A stretch of DNA of 64,000 nt from an uncultured Bulleidia sp. (GTDB taxonomy: Bacteria > Bacillota_I > Bacilli_A > Erysipelotrichales > Erysipelotrichaceae). Shown piece by piece: positions 53,966 through 62,879 of this stretch. Both the position numbers and the translations under genes were made by a program. The stretch spans positions 1-64,000 of the forward strand of contig CAMUDN010000002.1 in NCBI GenBank assembly GCA_947087645.1, given 5' to 3'. Position 1 is the first letter of the stretch, and every line of letters begins with the position of its first letter. The notes beneath the pieces were generated by a model. It was not told where the DNA came from. It did not search any database and worked only from the letters and a program-made list of their open reading frames with translations.

Positions 53966-54682
53966 ATGAGTGTTATCCATATCGAGGATTTAACAGCATC
54001 TTATGGCTATCAACCGGTTCTTTGGGATATTGATATTGACATTGAAGAAGGTAGCTTGACCGCCATTGTCGGTCCTAATGGTGCTGGTAAGTCAACTTTG
54101 TTAAAGGCAATTTTAGGTTTTATAAAACCTTTATCAGGAGTGGTAACACTCTTTAATTTACCATTAAATAAAATTTTAAATCGTTTGGCATATGTTCCTC
54201 AACAAGCATCTGTTAACTGGGATTTTCCCATTACGGTTTTAGATGTTGTTTTAATGGGACGTTATTCAACTCTTGGTTGGTTTCATCATCCGACTAAGAA
54301 AGATCGAAGTTTTGCTTTAAAAGCATTATCAGAAATGAAATTGAGTGATTTAAAAGATCGTCAGATTTCGGAGTTATCTGGTGGACAAAAGCAGCGTGTT
54401 TTTATTGCTCGTGCTTTATGCCAAAATGCCGATTTAATATTAATGGATGAACCTTTAGCAGGGGTTGATAAGACAAGTGAAAAGATTATTATGGATAAAA
54501 TGCATCAATTACAAAAAGAAGGTAAAACGATTGTATGCGTACATCATGATTTACAAACTTTGAAACAATATTTTGATCATGTTGTGCTCATTAATCGGCG
54601 TGTAATTGCATATGGTGCAATGCAGGAAACGTTAACAGATAAAAATTTATCTTCTACTTTTGAGGAGGTAAGCAATGTTTGA
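53966..54682 (+). CDS. mntB: Mn/Zn ABC transporter ATPase
   Basis: The 238-residue ATPase has Walker A GPNGAGKSTLL, the metal-family Q-loop YVPQQASVNWDFPITV, signature LSGGQKQR and Walker B LILMDEPLAGVD. It powers uptake with the two permeases that follow. AAGGAGGAAATT precedes the ATG, and the end overlaps the next gene. Confidence 0.92.
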   Translation: MSVIHIEDLTASYGYQPVLWDIDIDIEEGSLTAIVGPNGAGKSTLLKAILGFIKPLSGVVTLFNLPLNKILNRLAYVPQQASVNWDFPITVLDVVLMGRYSTLGWFHHPTKKDRSFALKALSEMKLSDLKDRQISELSGGQKQRVFIARALCQNADLILMDEPLAGVDKTSEKIIMDKMHQLQKEGKTIVCVHHDLQTLKQYFDHVVLINRRVIAYGAMQETLTDKNLSSTFEEVSNV

Positions 54683-55538
54683 CATTTTATTGTCATATGA
54701 TTTTCTGGTTGTTGCATTAGGAACATCTATTTTAGCTATGGTTAGTGCTGTTGTAGGTTGTTTTAGTGTATATAAGGGTCAAAGTTTAGTTGGTGATGCA
54801 ATGGGTCATTCAACTTTTCCGGGTATAGTTATTGCTTTTATGCTTTTTCAATCACGTAATCCAATTATTTTAACATTGGGAGCTATTTTAGCTGGTGGTT
54901 TAGCTTATGAAGTTGTACAAGTGATAGTAACTCATAGCAAAATAAAGTTGGATTCAGCATTAGCTATTGTTTTAAGTGGCTTTTTTGGCTTGGGCTTGGT
55001 CTTGAAAAGTTATATTCAAGGTAATGCTAACTACGCTAATGCATCACAAGCAGGACTAAAAAATTATATTTTTGGTTTAGCTGCTTTCATGATGAAGCAA
55101 GATGTGAAAATGATTTTAATCGTTTCCATCATTTGTATTGTTTTATTGATTCTTTTTTATAAAGAACTTGTTTTAAGTGTTTTTGATACTGCTTATGGTC
55201 AAAGTATCGGTATTTCACCAAAGTTAATTGATAAAATATTACTCATTATGACAATCAGTTTAATAGCTATGGGTATTAAGAGTGTAGGGGCAATTCTTAT
55301 TTCATCATTTTTGGTGATTCCTTGTATATGTGCGCATCAACATAGTCATCGTTTAAAAATGGTTCTTTTAATTGCTTCCTTAATGGCTGGCTTTAGTGCT
55401 TTTTTAGGAACGTATTTTAGTTCTCTTTACCGTGGTTTATCAACGGGACCAATGATTATTTTAGTTATGGGGTTAATTACACTTATTTCTATGATCGTTG
55501 GTCGTAATAGTGCAATGCGTAAAAGGAGGGATCATTAA
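54675..55538 (+). CDS. mntC: Mn/Zn ABC transporter permease, first
   Basis: The 287-residue ABC-3 family permease has about eight membrane helices. DAMGHSTFPGIVIAF is the family signature in the second helix region. It starts within the ATPase gene behind TTGAGGAGG, and its last base is shared with the next start (TAATG). Confidence 0.9.
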   Translation: MFDILLSYDFLVVALGTSILAMVSAVVGCFSVYKGQSLVGDAMGHSTFPGIVIAFMLFQSRNPIILTLGAILAGGLAYEVVQVIVTHSKIKLDSALAIVLSGFFGLGLVLKSYIQGNANYANASQAGLKNYIFGLAAFMMKQDVKMILIVSIICIVLLILFYKELVLSVFDTAYGQSIGISPKLIDKILLIMTISLIAMGIKSVGAILISSFLVIPCICAHQHSHRLKMVLLIASLMAGFSAFLGTYFSSLYRGLSTGPMIILVMGLITLISMIVGRNSAMRKRRDH

Positions 55539-56632
55539 TGCTTGAAGTTTTATTGGTAATTGTGATGACTTCGCTTGCTTGTGGTATTTTAGGACCTTTT
55601 TTGGTTTTACAGAATTTATCAATGACAGCTGATGCATTATCACATTCTGTTCTTTTAGGGATAGTTTTAGCTTTCTTTGTTGTACAAGATTTGAATTCAC
55701 CGTGGTTATTTATAGGGGCTGCTCTTTTTGGCCTTGTAACAGTTTATTTAGTTGAAACAATTGCTAATCATCATCATGTAAAAAAAGATGATTCATTGGG
55801 TATTGTTTTTCCTTTGTTTTTTTCCATTGCTGTAATTTTAATTAGTCGTTTTTTTCGTAATGCACATTTAGATGTTGATATTGTTTTAATGGGTAATCCA
55901 TTATTTGCGCCTTTTATCCGTTTATTTGGTTTACCAAAGTCTTTTGTGACCATGTTATTTTTGTTTGTCATTAATTTAGCTTTTGTTATTTGGTTTTATC
56001 ATGACTTAAAATTAGCTAGTTTTGATTTGAAATATGCTAAATTAAAAGGTATGAAAACGGCTTGTTTGTTTTATGCTTTAATGACTTTGACTTCTTTTAC
56101 GGTAGTTAGTGCATTTGATAGTGTCGGTGCTATTTTAGTTATTTCTTTCATGGTTGCACCAGCTGCTTCAGCATGTTTATTAACAAAGAATTTAAAGTGG
56201 ACAATTGTTGTTTCTTTATTATTAGGAGTTATTAATTCAGTTATTGGTTTTTGTCTTGGTAGTATTTGGAATGTATCAATTGCTGGTATGTGTAGTACAG
56301 TTGGTTTAGGACAATGTTTAGTTATTGTTTTAATTCATCGTAATGGTTGGATTCATCAACAGATAAAGATTTATTATCAGAAAAAAAGAGTGTATCGTGA
56401 TTTATTACTTATTCATTTGATGCATCATCCATTAAATCAAAATGAAGTTGGTCTTGATACGATTCAGAAACATTTGAATTGGTCGGATAAAAAAGCTAAA
56501 AAGATTATTGTCGAATTGTTAAAGGAAGAGTTAATTGTCATTAATAATCAGTTAAAAGTGTATCAACTTAGCCAAAATGGTTTAAATCGTGTTAAACTTT
56601 TAACAGGTAAAAATTATGACAAACAATCGTGA
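55538..56632 (+). CDS. mntD: Mn/Zn ABC transporter permease, second, with C-terminal winged-helix-like extension
   Basis: The 364-residue ABC-3 permease carries ADALSHSVLLGIVLAF and eight helices to about residue 275. Residues 285-360 are soluble and look like a winged helix (LDTIQKHLNWSDKKAKKII, LVINN-like wing). This extended form occurs in MntD-type permeases of Firmicutes; the extension may sense metal or bind partners. It overlaps the regulator gene by 17 bases. Confidence 0.88.
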   Translation: MLEVLLVIVMTSLACGILGPFLVLQNLSMTADALSHSVLLGIVLAFFVVQDLNSPWLFIGAALFGLVTVYLVETIANHHHVKKDDSLGIVFPLFFSIAVILISRFFRNAHLDVDIVLMGNPLFAPFIRLFGLPKSFVTMLFLFVINLAFVIWFYHDLKLASFDLKYAKLKGMKTACLFYALMTLTSFTVVSAFDSVGAILVISFMVAPAASACLLTKNLKWTIVVSLLLGVINSVIGFCLGSIWNVSIAGMCSTVGLGQCLVIVLIHRNGWIHQQIKIYYQKKRVYRDLLLIHLMHHPLNQNEVGLDTIQKHLNWSDKKAKKIIVELLKEELIVINNQLKVYQLSQNGLNRVKLLTGKNYDKQS

Positions 56633-57266
56633 AGACTATTTACAAACTATTTATCGTATTTATGCTAAAGCAGAAAAAGTAACTAATAAAAAGATTTCGG
56701 ATCATTTAGGTATTGCTCCAGCATCGGTTTCAGAAATGCTTAAAAAATTACAAGCCGAAGACTTAATCACTGTTAGTCAAAATGAAATTCATTTAACAAA
56801 AGCAGGGAAAAAAGAAAGTCGGCGTATTTTAAGTTGTCATCGCTTGTGGGAAACATTTTTATTAGAATATTTAGAATATAATTGGCAAAATGTTCATGAA
56901 CAAGCTGATTTATTAGAACATGTTACAAATGATGAATTAAAAGATCATTTAAACCGTTTTTTACGTTATCCAAAACATTGCCCACATGGTTCAATTATTT
57001 ATGAAAATTGTGATAATCCAATTGAACAGTCTTTGCTTTTATGCAAGTTAAATGTCGGTCAAAGAGCACTTATTGTTAATGTTGATGATGAAGAAAAATT
57101 ACTTTTAGCGTATTTAGATAATTTAGGTTTAAAACTGCATGATGAAGTAAAAGTTATGGAACGAAATGCGTTTGATGATTCTTTAGTACTTTTATGCAAT
57201 GGTCAAAAATTATTGGTAGCAGCTAAAGCAACAAAGCATATTTATATTGAAATTTTAGATGAATAA
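56616..57266 (+). CDS. mntR: DtxR/MntR-family metalloregulator with SH3-like domain
   Basis: The 216-residue repressor has an N-terminal winged helix (KKISDHLGIAPASVSEMLKK), the dimer/metal domain with SCHRLWETFLLEYL and ADLLEHVTNDEL, and a C-terminal FeoA/SH3-like domain (about 145-216). It resembles SirR/TroR/IdeR more than the short Bacillus MntR. It ends the uptake operon, so it is likely to sense Mn (or Fe) and repress the operator at 52960-53005. This five-gene order is comparable to the tro operon of Treponema. Confidence 0.88.
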   Translation: MTNNREDYLQTIYRIYAKAEKVTNKKISDHLGIAPASVSEMLKKLQAEDLITVSQNEIHLTKAGKKESRRILSCHRLWETFLLEYLEYNWQNVHEQADLLEHVTNDELKDHLNRFLRYPKHCPHGSIIYENCDNPIEQSLLLCKLNVGQRALIVNVDDEEKLLLAYLDNLGLKLHDEVKVMERNAFDDSLVLLCNGQKLLVAAKATKHIYIEILDE

Positions 57267-57288
57267 AGGGACAAAGGTCTCTTTTTTT
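57267..57288 (+). terminator. Rho-independent terminator after mntR
   Basis: AGGGAC pairs with GTCTCT (one G-U pair) and is followed by seven T. Confidence 0.7.
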
Positions 57289-57413
57289 ATATGCATGTTA
57301 CAGAATACGAAGTATTTATAAATAAATGATATTCTATAAATTTTATAATATAATTAAGAAGTATTTAGCATTGTGTTTAAAAGTGATATCAGATATTGGA
57401 AAGGAGAAATAAA

Positions 57414-60413
57414 ATGAAGAAAAGAATAACATTTATAGCTTCACTATTAATGTCACTATGTTTAATTCTACCAACTGTTATAAAAGTAGAAGGTTTATCT
57501 AATAATTTAGTAAATACTAATCGGGAAGCTCAACATATGGTATTGCATGTTAGTGCTTTGGGTAATGATATGAATGATGGTAAAACAGTAAATTCAGCTT
57601 TACAAACATTAGCAAAAGCAATTGATAAGGCAAATGATGGAACAACAATTGTTATCCATGGTGAGTTAAAAGTTAGCAAGAAAATAACAATTACGAAAAG
57701 TCTAACATTAATGGCTATAGATGATGGTGCAAAATTATTAAAAGATGGTTCAGATGCTGAATTAATATTTAATGCACCAACGAAAAAATTAATTTTAGGT
57801 AATATTAATGCGGCAGGTAATAAAACATTAGCAATTGAAAAATTAAGACTACGTGTTAATGATGGTGATTTAGAATTATATAATGGAGTAAGTTTTATTG
57901 GTTCTGATTTAGCAGCTGTTTGGCTTGAAGGTGAAAAAGCAAGGGCTAATGTTTATGGTGGACAAGTTAGTATGGATCCTCAAACAGCTAATCCTGAATA
58001 TGCTTTTTATGTAAGTAAAGGGGCTAAGATAGGTACTATATCAGATGGTTCTTTTAGTACACGAGGATCAGTAATAAAAGTAGATGGTGAAAATAGTAAA
58101 ATAAATGAAATATCCGGTGGTACGTTTACTAATAATATGCATGAAAAAATGCGTAATGGAACATCTTGTGTACTTGTTAATCAAGGAGCAAGTATTGGTA
58201 AAATATCGGGTGGTACTTTTAAATCAGTTTGGGATGCAGCTCTTGATGTGCGTGATGGATCATGGGTTGATGAAATAAGTGGGGGAACATTTATATCAAC
58301 ACCAGATAAAGATTATCATAAATATCAAGTTGGATCAGGTTGGTGGCGGTATCATTATTTTTCAGCTGTGCTTACGTATGTTACCCAAGTAGCTAATAAT
58401 CCTGCCCATAAAACAGGTATTGGTTTAATTAGTGGTGGTAATTTCAATGGTGTACATGCCCTTTTTGCAGTTGGTAATAATAAGTTAGGTGATGAGCATA
58501 ATGGGCGAGCAATAATTGAAAAAATAAAAGGTGGTAATTTTACTTCTACAGCCATTAAAGATGCAAATAATGCAGGTATTTCATACAGTGCTATTTTTCT
58601 AGGTCAAGTTTCTAAGATAAATGTAATTGAAGGTGGAACATTTAAAACAAATGACGGTTCTGCTCTTACTTTAGAAGGTGATTTTAAATTTCAAGAGAGT
58701 GTTGCGGAGATAGATGAAATAAAAGGTGGTACTTTTGCGTCAGCGAAAAGTGCAGTGGTTGTTAATCAAGGTCATATAAAGAAAATAAGTGATGGTATTT
58801 TTAGGGCTAAGAGTGGATATGCTCTTAATGTAGCATCACGACGTGCTATTGTAGATGAAATTGAAAATGGTAATTTTGAAGGGGTATCAGGTGCTATATA
58901 TGTTGATACTGATGGTACTTTAAATAAGATAAATGCAGGTAAATTTAAGGCTTATGATGATCAAAAATCAGATTTTAATAAATTTGAAAGTACTATATAT
59001 AATAAAAGTGGTCAAAAAGCACTTTTGTTAGAACCAAATCTTAATAATAGTGAAAAAGATCGTGGTGTAGGAAGATATGCAACCCATTTACGTATCGATC
59101 AATATTGGGTACAGACAAAAAATGCTCAAGGTAATATTACTTTCCCACAATATACAGGCGTTGATGGTACTAAAAAAGATTATATCTTTAGTGGCTATGA
59201 ATATATTTATCCATTCCGTACACAGAAAACGACAGATCCGCATAAAAATGCTTTTGTTTTTTATCGTGTTTTGTATAGAACTAAAGACAAATCACGTGGT
59301 TCAATAAGTTGGAAAAATAATGATTATTATGATGATCCTAAATTTGATAAGACGCAATATACTATTTATGCACTAGAAAAGAAATACGAAAATAAGGGTG
59401 ATATGCTTGATGATGGCTATTGTTATTTAACAAAACAACCAATTTTGAAATATGATGCTAATTTTCCACAAAATGTACAGTCATCTGGTGAGGTGCCACA
59501 AAAGCCGGTTGAAGTAAAGCCATTCTATTATTCTTCTTTTGAAAATGGGGTTAAATTTAAAAATGGTACACCTTCGGAAAGCTTATTTGAAGTTAAAGAT
59601 AATATTAAAAATCTTAAAGCAGATGGCTATAAATTTATCGGTTGGAATACAACAAAAGATGGTAGCGGTATTTGGTTAGAAGCAAACAATTATGTAGCAA
59701 TGCCAGCATATAATGTTACTCTTTATGCTCAATGGGAAAAAATAACACCACCACCAGTTGTTAAGAAAACGGTAACTTTTATGAATGGTGATCAAGTTTA
59801 TAAAACTGTTCAAGTAGAAATGAGTAAAGGCATTGATACTGATTCTTTAAGTGATCAATCTATGCCAAGTGATCCTGTAAAAGATGGTTATCTATTTAAA
59901 GAGTGGAATACACAAAAAGATGGTACAGGTACTAAGTTTACAGGTGAAACAATTGTTAATAATGATGTTACAGTATATGCTATATATACGAAGAATACGG
60001 TAACTCCACCACATCCTAATCCATCTGAGAATCAACAAAAGACAGTTACTTTTAATGATAGTGATGGTAGTAAAATGGCAAGTGTTAAAGTTGAAGTTGG
60101 TAAAGGAATTGATACTGATTCTTTAAGTGATCAATCTATGCCAAATGATCCTGTAAAAGATGGTTATCTATTTAAAGAGTGGAATACACAAAAAGATGGT
60201 ACAGGTACTAAGTTTACAGGTGAAACAATTGTTAATAATGATGTTACAGTATATGCTATATATACACCAGTTAGATCTACGTTAGAGCCAAGAAGAAATG
60301 ATCTTGTAAATAACAAAATACCAAATACACGTGATCGTAATTATCTTTGGACATTATTAGGAACGTTGTGTTTATCATTAGCTGCAATTTTTATCTTAAA
60401 GAAGAAACAGTAA
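57414..60413 (+). CDS. Giant surface protein: beta-solenoid head, InlB-type repeats and sorting tail
   Basis: From ATG 57414 behind GGAAAGGAGAAAT the protein has 999 residues. A signal peptide covers about residues 1-30. The region from about 40 to 530 contains at least eleven repeats of the form I-x-x-I-x-x-G-x-F (INEISGGTF, IGKISGGTF, VDEISGGTF, IDEIKGGTF), which fits a right-handed beta-helix. Three Listeria/Bacteroides repeats (about 700-950) follow, the last two nearly identical. The end is IPNTRDRN, a membrane helix and LKKKQ. It is probably an adhesin or a polysaccharide-binding protein; no lyase catalytic residues could be assigned. Confidence 0.82.
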   Translation: MKKRITFIASLLMSLCLILPTVIKVEGLSNNLVNTNREAQHMVLHVSALGNDMNDGKTVNSALQTLAKAIDKANDGTTIVIHGELKVSKKITITKSLTLMAIDDGAKLLKDGSDAELIFNAPTKKLILGNINAAGNKTLAIEKLRLRVNDGDLELYNGVSFIGSDLAAVWLEGEKARANVYGGQVSMDPQTANPEYAFYVSKGAKIGTISDGSFSTRGSVIKVDGENSKINEISGGTFTNNMHEKMRNGTSCVLVNQGASIGKISGGTFKSVWDAALDVRDGSWVDEISGGTFISTPDKDYHKYQVGSGWWRYHYFSAVLTYVTQVANNPAHKTGIGLISGGNFNGVHALFAVGNNKLGDEHNGRAIIEKIKGGNFTSTAIKDANNAGISYSAIFLGQVSKINVIEGGTFKTNDGSALTLEGDFKFQESVAEIDEIKGGTFASAKSAVVVNQGHIKKISDGIFRAKSGYALNVASRRAIVDEIENGNFEGVSGAIYVDTDGTLNKINAGKFKAYDDQKSDFNKFESTIYNKSGQKALLLEPNLNNSEKDRGVGRYATHLRIDQYWVQTKNAQGNITFPQYTGVDGTKKDYIFSGYEYIYPFRTQKTTDPHKNAFVFYRVLYRTKDKSRGSISWKNNDYYDDPKFDKTQYTIYALEKKYENKGDMLDDGYCYLTKQPILKYDANFPQNVQSSGEVPQKPVEVKPFYYSSFENGVKFKNGTPSESLFEVKDNIKNLKADGYKFIGWNTTKDGSGIWLEANNYVAMPAYNVTLYAQWEKITPPPVVKKTVTFMNGDQVYKTVQVEMSKGIDTDSLSDQSMPSDPVKDGYLFKEWNTQKDGTGTKFTGETIVNNDVTVYAIYTKNTVTPPHPNPSENQQKTVTFNDSDGSKMASVKVEVGKGIDTDSLSDQSMPNDPVKDGYLFKEWNTQKDGTGTKFTGETIVNNDVTVYAIYTPVRSTLEPRRNDLVNNKIPNTRDRNYLWTLLGTLCLSLAAIFILKKKQ
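59832..59989 (+). repeat. 158-bp repeat A inside the beta-solenoid surface gene
   Basis: It differs from repeat B (60108-60265) by a single base that I can see (G/A at 59869). It encodes the last two-thirds of an InlB-type repeat, with FKEWNTQKDGTGTKFTG. Confidence 0.93.
60108..60265 (+). repeat. 158-bp repeat B inside the beta-solenoid surface gene
   Basis: Second copy, offset by 276 bases. Such near-identity should allow repeat number to change by recombination or slippage. Confidence 0.93.
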
Positions 60414-60443
60414 TTGTTTATTTAGCTATTAATAGGCGAGTAT

Positions 60444-60473
60444 AAAAGCGATTAACATAAGTTAATCGCTTTT
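60444..60473 (+). terminator. Rho-independent terminator after the beta-solenoid gene
   Basis: AAAAGCGATTAAC pairs with GTTAATCGCTTTT across the loop ATAA. Confidence 0.88.
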
Positions 60474-60541
60474 ATAATAAATAAAGTTATTTTATTTCCT
60501 GGATATATTTTGTTTAAAAATAAATTATGATAACGCTTTTA

Positions 60542-60550
60542 TGTTAAAAT
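60542..60550 (+). promoter_or_regulatory. Extended -10 promoter of the NitT/TauT-type operon
   Basis: TGTTAAAAT is of the TGnTAnAAT type. A start near 60557 gives a leader of about 15 bases that begins right at the ribosome binding site AGGAGGG. Confidence 0.5.
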
Positions 60551-60571
60551 TTCATATAGGAGGGTATAAAA

Positions 60572-61534
60572 ATGAAACATTTCAAAAAAATATTAAGTTT
60601 TATTTTATCGGTAATATTATTAACGGCTTGTACGACTAAGAAAGCAGTCCAACAAGACGTCAAAATAATGGCTTTAAAAGGTCCAACAGCAATGGGTCTT
60701 GTCCATATGATGGAGGAAGCAAAACAAGGGAAAATAAGTAGTAATAACTATCATTTTCAAATTGGTAAAGCAGTTGATGAAGTTAGTCCTTTAGTAGCTA
60801 AAGGAGAGGTTGATATTGCGACTGTTCCAGCTAATTTATCTTCTGTGCTGTATAAAAATACAAATAAAGAAGTTAAAGTTTTAGGTATTAATACTTTAGG
60901 CGTTTTATATTTAGTAGAAATGGGTAATACAATCAATAAGATTGATGACTTAAAAGGAAGAACAATTTATGCTAGTGGTAAAGGAGCAACTCCTGAGTAT
61001 AGCTTACGTTATTTATTAAAGAAAAATAATATTCAAGATGTTAAAATTGAATGGAAGAGTGAGCATACAGAAGTAGTGCAGGCATTATTAAAAGATCCAA
61101 AAGGGGTAGCTTTATTACCGGAACCATTTGTGACTGTAGCTAGTATGAAACAAAAGAAAATACATGTTGCTTTAGATATTAATGCAGAATGGCAAAAAGC
61201 AGAAGGAATGCCTTTGATTACCGGTGTTGTTATAGCTCGTAAAGACTGGGTTGAAAAGCATCCAGATGTTGTTAAAGATTTTTTGAAGTATTATAAAGAA
61301 TCTGTTGATTTTAGTGCTTCACATATTGATGAAACAGCAAAATTAATTGATCAATATAATATTGTAAAAGAACAAGTAGCTAAGAAAGCTTTACCAAAAT
61401 GTCATATTACTTTGATAACTGGTAATGATTTAAAGAAACAATTACAGTCATATTTGAATATTTTATATCAACAAAATCCAAAGGCAGTAGGTGGCTCATT
61501 ACCTAGTGATGACTTCTACTATGTTGCAAAATAA
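60572..61534 (+). CDS. NitT/TauT-type ABC transporter substrate-binding lipoprotein
   Basis: The 320-residue protein has lipobox LLTAC (Cys20) and then the NMT1/SsuA-like periplasmic fold: MALKGPTAMGLVHMM, VDIATVPANLSSVLY, and LKGRTIYASGKGATPEYSLR. Such proteins bind thiamine precursors, sulfonates, nitrate or similar small molecules. No biosynthetic genes nearby indicate which. It starts a three-gene operon whose permease overlaps its 3' end. ATAGGAGGGTATAAAA precedes the ATG. Confidence 0.85.
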   Translation: MKHFKKILSFILSVILLTACTTKKAVQQDVKIMALKGPTAMGLVHMMEEAKQGKISSNNYHFQIGKAVDEVSPLVAKGEVDIATVPANLSSVLYKNTNKEVKVLGINTLGVLYLVEMGNTINKIDDLKGRTIYASGKGATPEYSLRYLLKKNNIQDVKIEWKSEHTEVVQALLKDPKGVALLPEPFVTVASMKQKKIHVALDINAEWQKAEGMPLITGVVIARKDWVEKHPDVVKDFLKYYKESVDFSASHIDETAKLIDQYNIVKEQVAKKALPKCHITLITGNDLKKQLQSYLNILYQQNPKAVGGSLPSDDFYYVAK

Positions 61535-62270
61535 GAAATATATTAGTATTTTCGTAATTTTGTTTTGGCTTTTTGTTTGGCAAATAGTAGCTGTTGCTGT
61601 AGATAAAGAATTATTGTTATCTTCGCCTTTAGTTGTTTTAAAAATATTTGTTAATTTACTTTTAGAAAAGCATACTTGGATTATTATTGCCATTTCTATT
61701 AGTCGTATTTTATCTGGTTTTATGCTTGCTTTATTGCTAGGTTTATTATTAGCTTTTATTTCTGCTTATAATTTTTTTGTAAAACAATTATTATCACCTA
61801 TTTTATATAGCATACGATCTATACCTGTAGCATCATTTGTGATTGTGATTTTAATTTGGTTACATTCGCGATACTTAGCAATTATTATTTCTTTTTTGAT
61901 GGCTTTTCCTATTTTTTATGATTATATTTTAAAAGGTTTACAAAATTGTGATGATAAATTAGAAGAATTAGCAAAGTTATTTAAGATAAATCAATATAAA
62001 AAACTACGTTATATTATTTGGCCTCAGATTAAGCCTTGCTTTGAAGCTGCTTGTACTTTAGCTATCGGTCTTTGTTTTAAAGCTGGAGTAGCAGCGGAAG
62101 TTATTGGTTTACCAGAATGGGCAATGGGAACAGAGTTACATGAAGCGAAAATTTATCTTGATACAGGCAAGGTCTTTGCATGGACATTAATAATAATTGT
62201 TATTAGTAGTATATGTGCTAAAATACTAAATTTTATGCTCAAATTTAAGAAGAGGAAGAATAATTTATGA
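61509..62270 (+). CDS. NitT/TauT-type ABC transporter permease
   Basis: A 253-residue permease from ATG 61509 (ATG 61521 is an alternative) has six helices and the BPD_transp_1 loop EELAKLFKINQYKKLRYIIWP, which contacts the ATPase. VIGLPEWAMGTELHEAK is typical of SsuC/TauC/ThiX-like permeases. It overlaps the binding-protein gene by 26 bases and the ATPase gene by 4 bases, showing tight coupling. Confidence 0.85.
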   Translation: MTSTMLQNKKYISIFVILFWLFVWQIVAVAVDKELLLSSPLVVLKIFVNLLLEKHTWIIIAISISRILSGFMLALLLGLLLAFISAYNFFVKQLLSPILYSIRSIPVASFVIVILIWLHSRYLAIIISFLMAFPIFYDYILKGLQNCDDKLEELAKLFKINQYKKLRYIIWPQIKPCFEAACTLAIGLCFKAGVAAEVIGLPEWAMGTELHEAKIYLDTGKVFAWTLIIIVISSICAKILNFMLKFKKRKNNL

Positions 62271-62827
62271 TTAAGTTAGAGCATATTTATAAAGCGTATG
62301 GTGAAAAAATTATCTTTCATGATTTTAATCTATCTTTATTAGATAATAAAGTCTATGTATTACAAGGTAAGAATGGTATTGGTAAAACAACTTTATTACG
62401 TATATTAGCTGGTTTAGAGAAATATAAAGGAGTAATAAAAGGAGTTAATAAGGTTGCAATGGTTTTTCAAGAAGACAGATTGATTGATGATCAAAGTGTT
62501 CTTATTAATTTATGGTTGGTTTTAGATAAAACTTTTAGTGAAGCAAAAGAAATAATTGAAGATGTATTAAAAAAATTTGATTTATATCATTATAAGGATC
62601 AAAAAATAAGTGAATTATCTGGTGGAACAAGACGAAAAATTGCAATTATTAGGGCTTTATTAGTACCTTGTAATCTACTTTTATTAGACGAACCGTTAAA
62701 GGGATTAGATCAATCCAGTCAAGATCTATTCACATCTTATTTTTTGCAAGAAGCTCAACATAAAACAGTTGTTTGGGTTAGTCATGCTGATTTAACAATA
62801 AAGAATATGATATTAATTAACCTTTAG
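62267..62827 (+). CDS. ABC transporter ATPase, short form
   Basis: At 186 residues it is shorter than the usual 240 to 260 of SsuB/TauB ATPases; the C-terminal helical part is missing. The catalytic parts are complete: Walker A GKNGIGKTTLL, Q-loop MVFQEDRLI, signature LSGGTRRK, Walker B LLLLDEPLKGLD and the switch His in VWVSHAD. It ends the operon 52 bases before the hydrogenase gene. It should be functional as the motor of the NitT/TauT-type transporter. Confidence 0.85.
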   Translation: MIKLEHIYKAYGEKIIFHDFNLSLLDNKVYVLQGKNGIGKTTLLRILAGLEKYKGVIKGVNKVAMVFQEDRLIDDQSVLINLWLVLDKTFSEAKEIIEDVLKKFDLYHYKDQKISELSGGTRRKIAIIRALLVPCNLLLLDEPLKGLDQSSQDLFTSYFLQEAQHKTVVWVSHADLTIKNMILINL

Positions 62828-62879
62828 AATTTTATCTGCCCGATATAAAGGTAATTTAAAGCGAATATAAGGAGGATAT

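Noticed and set aside
59077..59307. Open frame inside the beta-solenoid surface gene
   Set aside because: It is a shadow frame with no start signal and no recognisable motif.
60422..60571. A thiamine or other riboswitch before the NitT/TauT-type operon
   Set aside because: The predicted leader is only about 15 bases long and the upstream space holds only the previous terminator.
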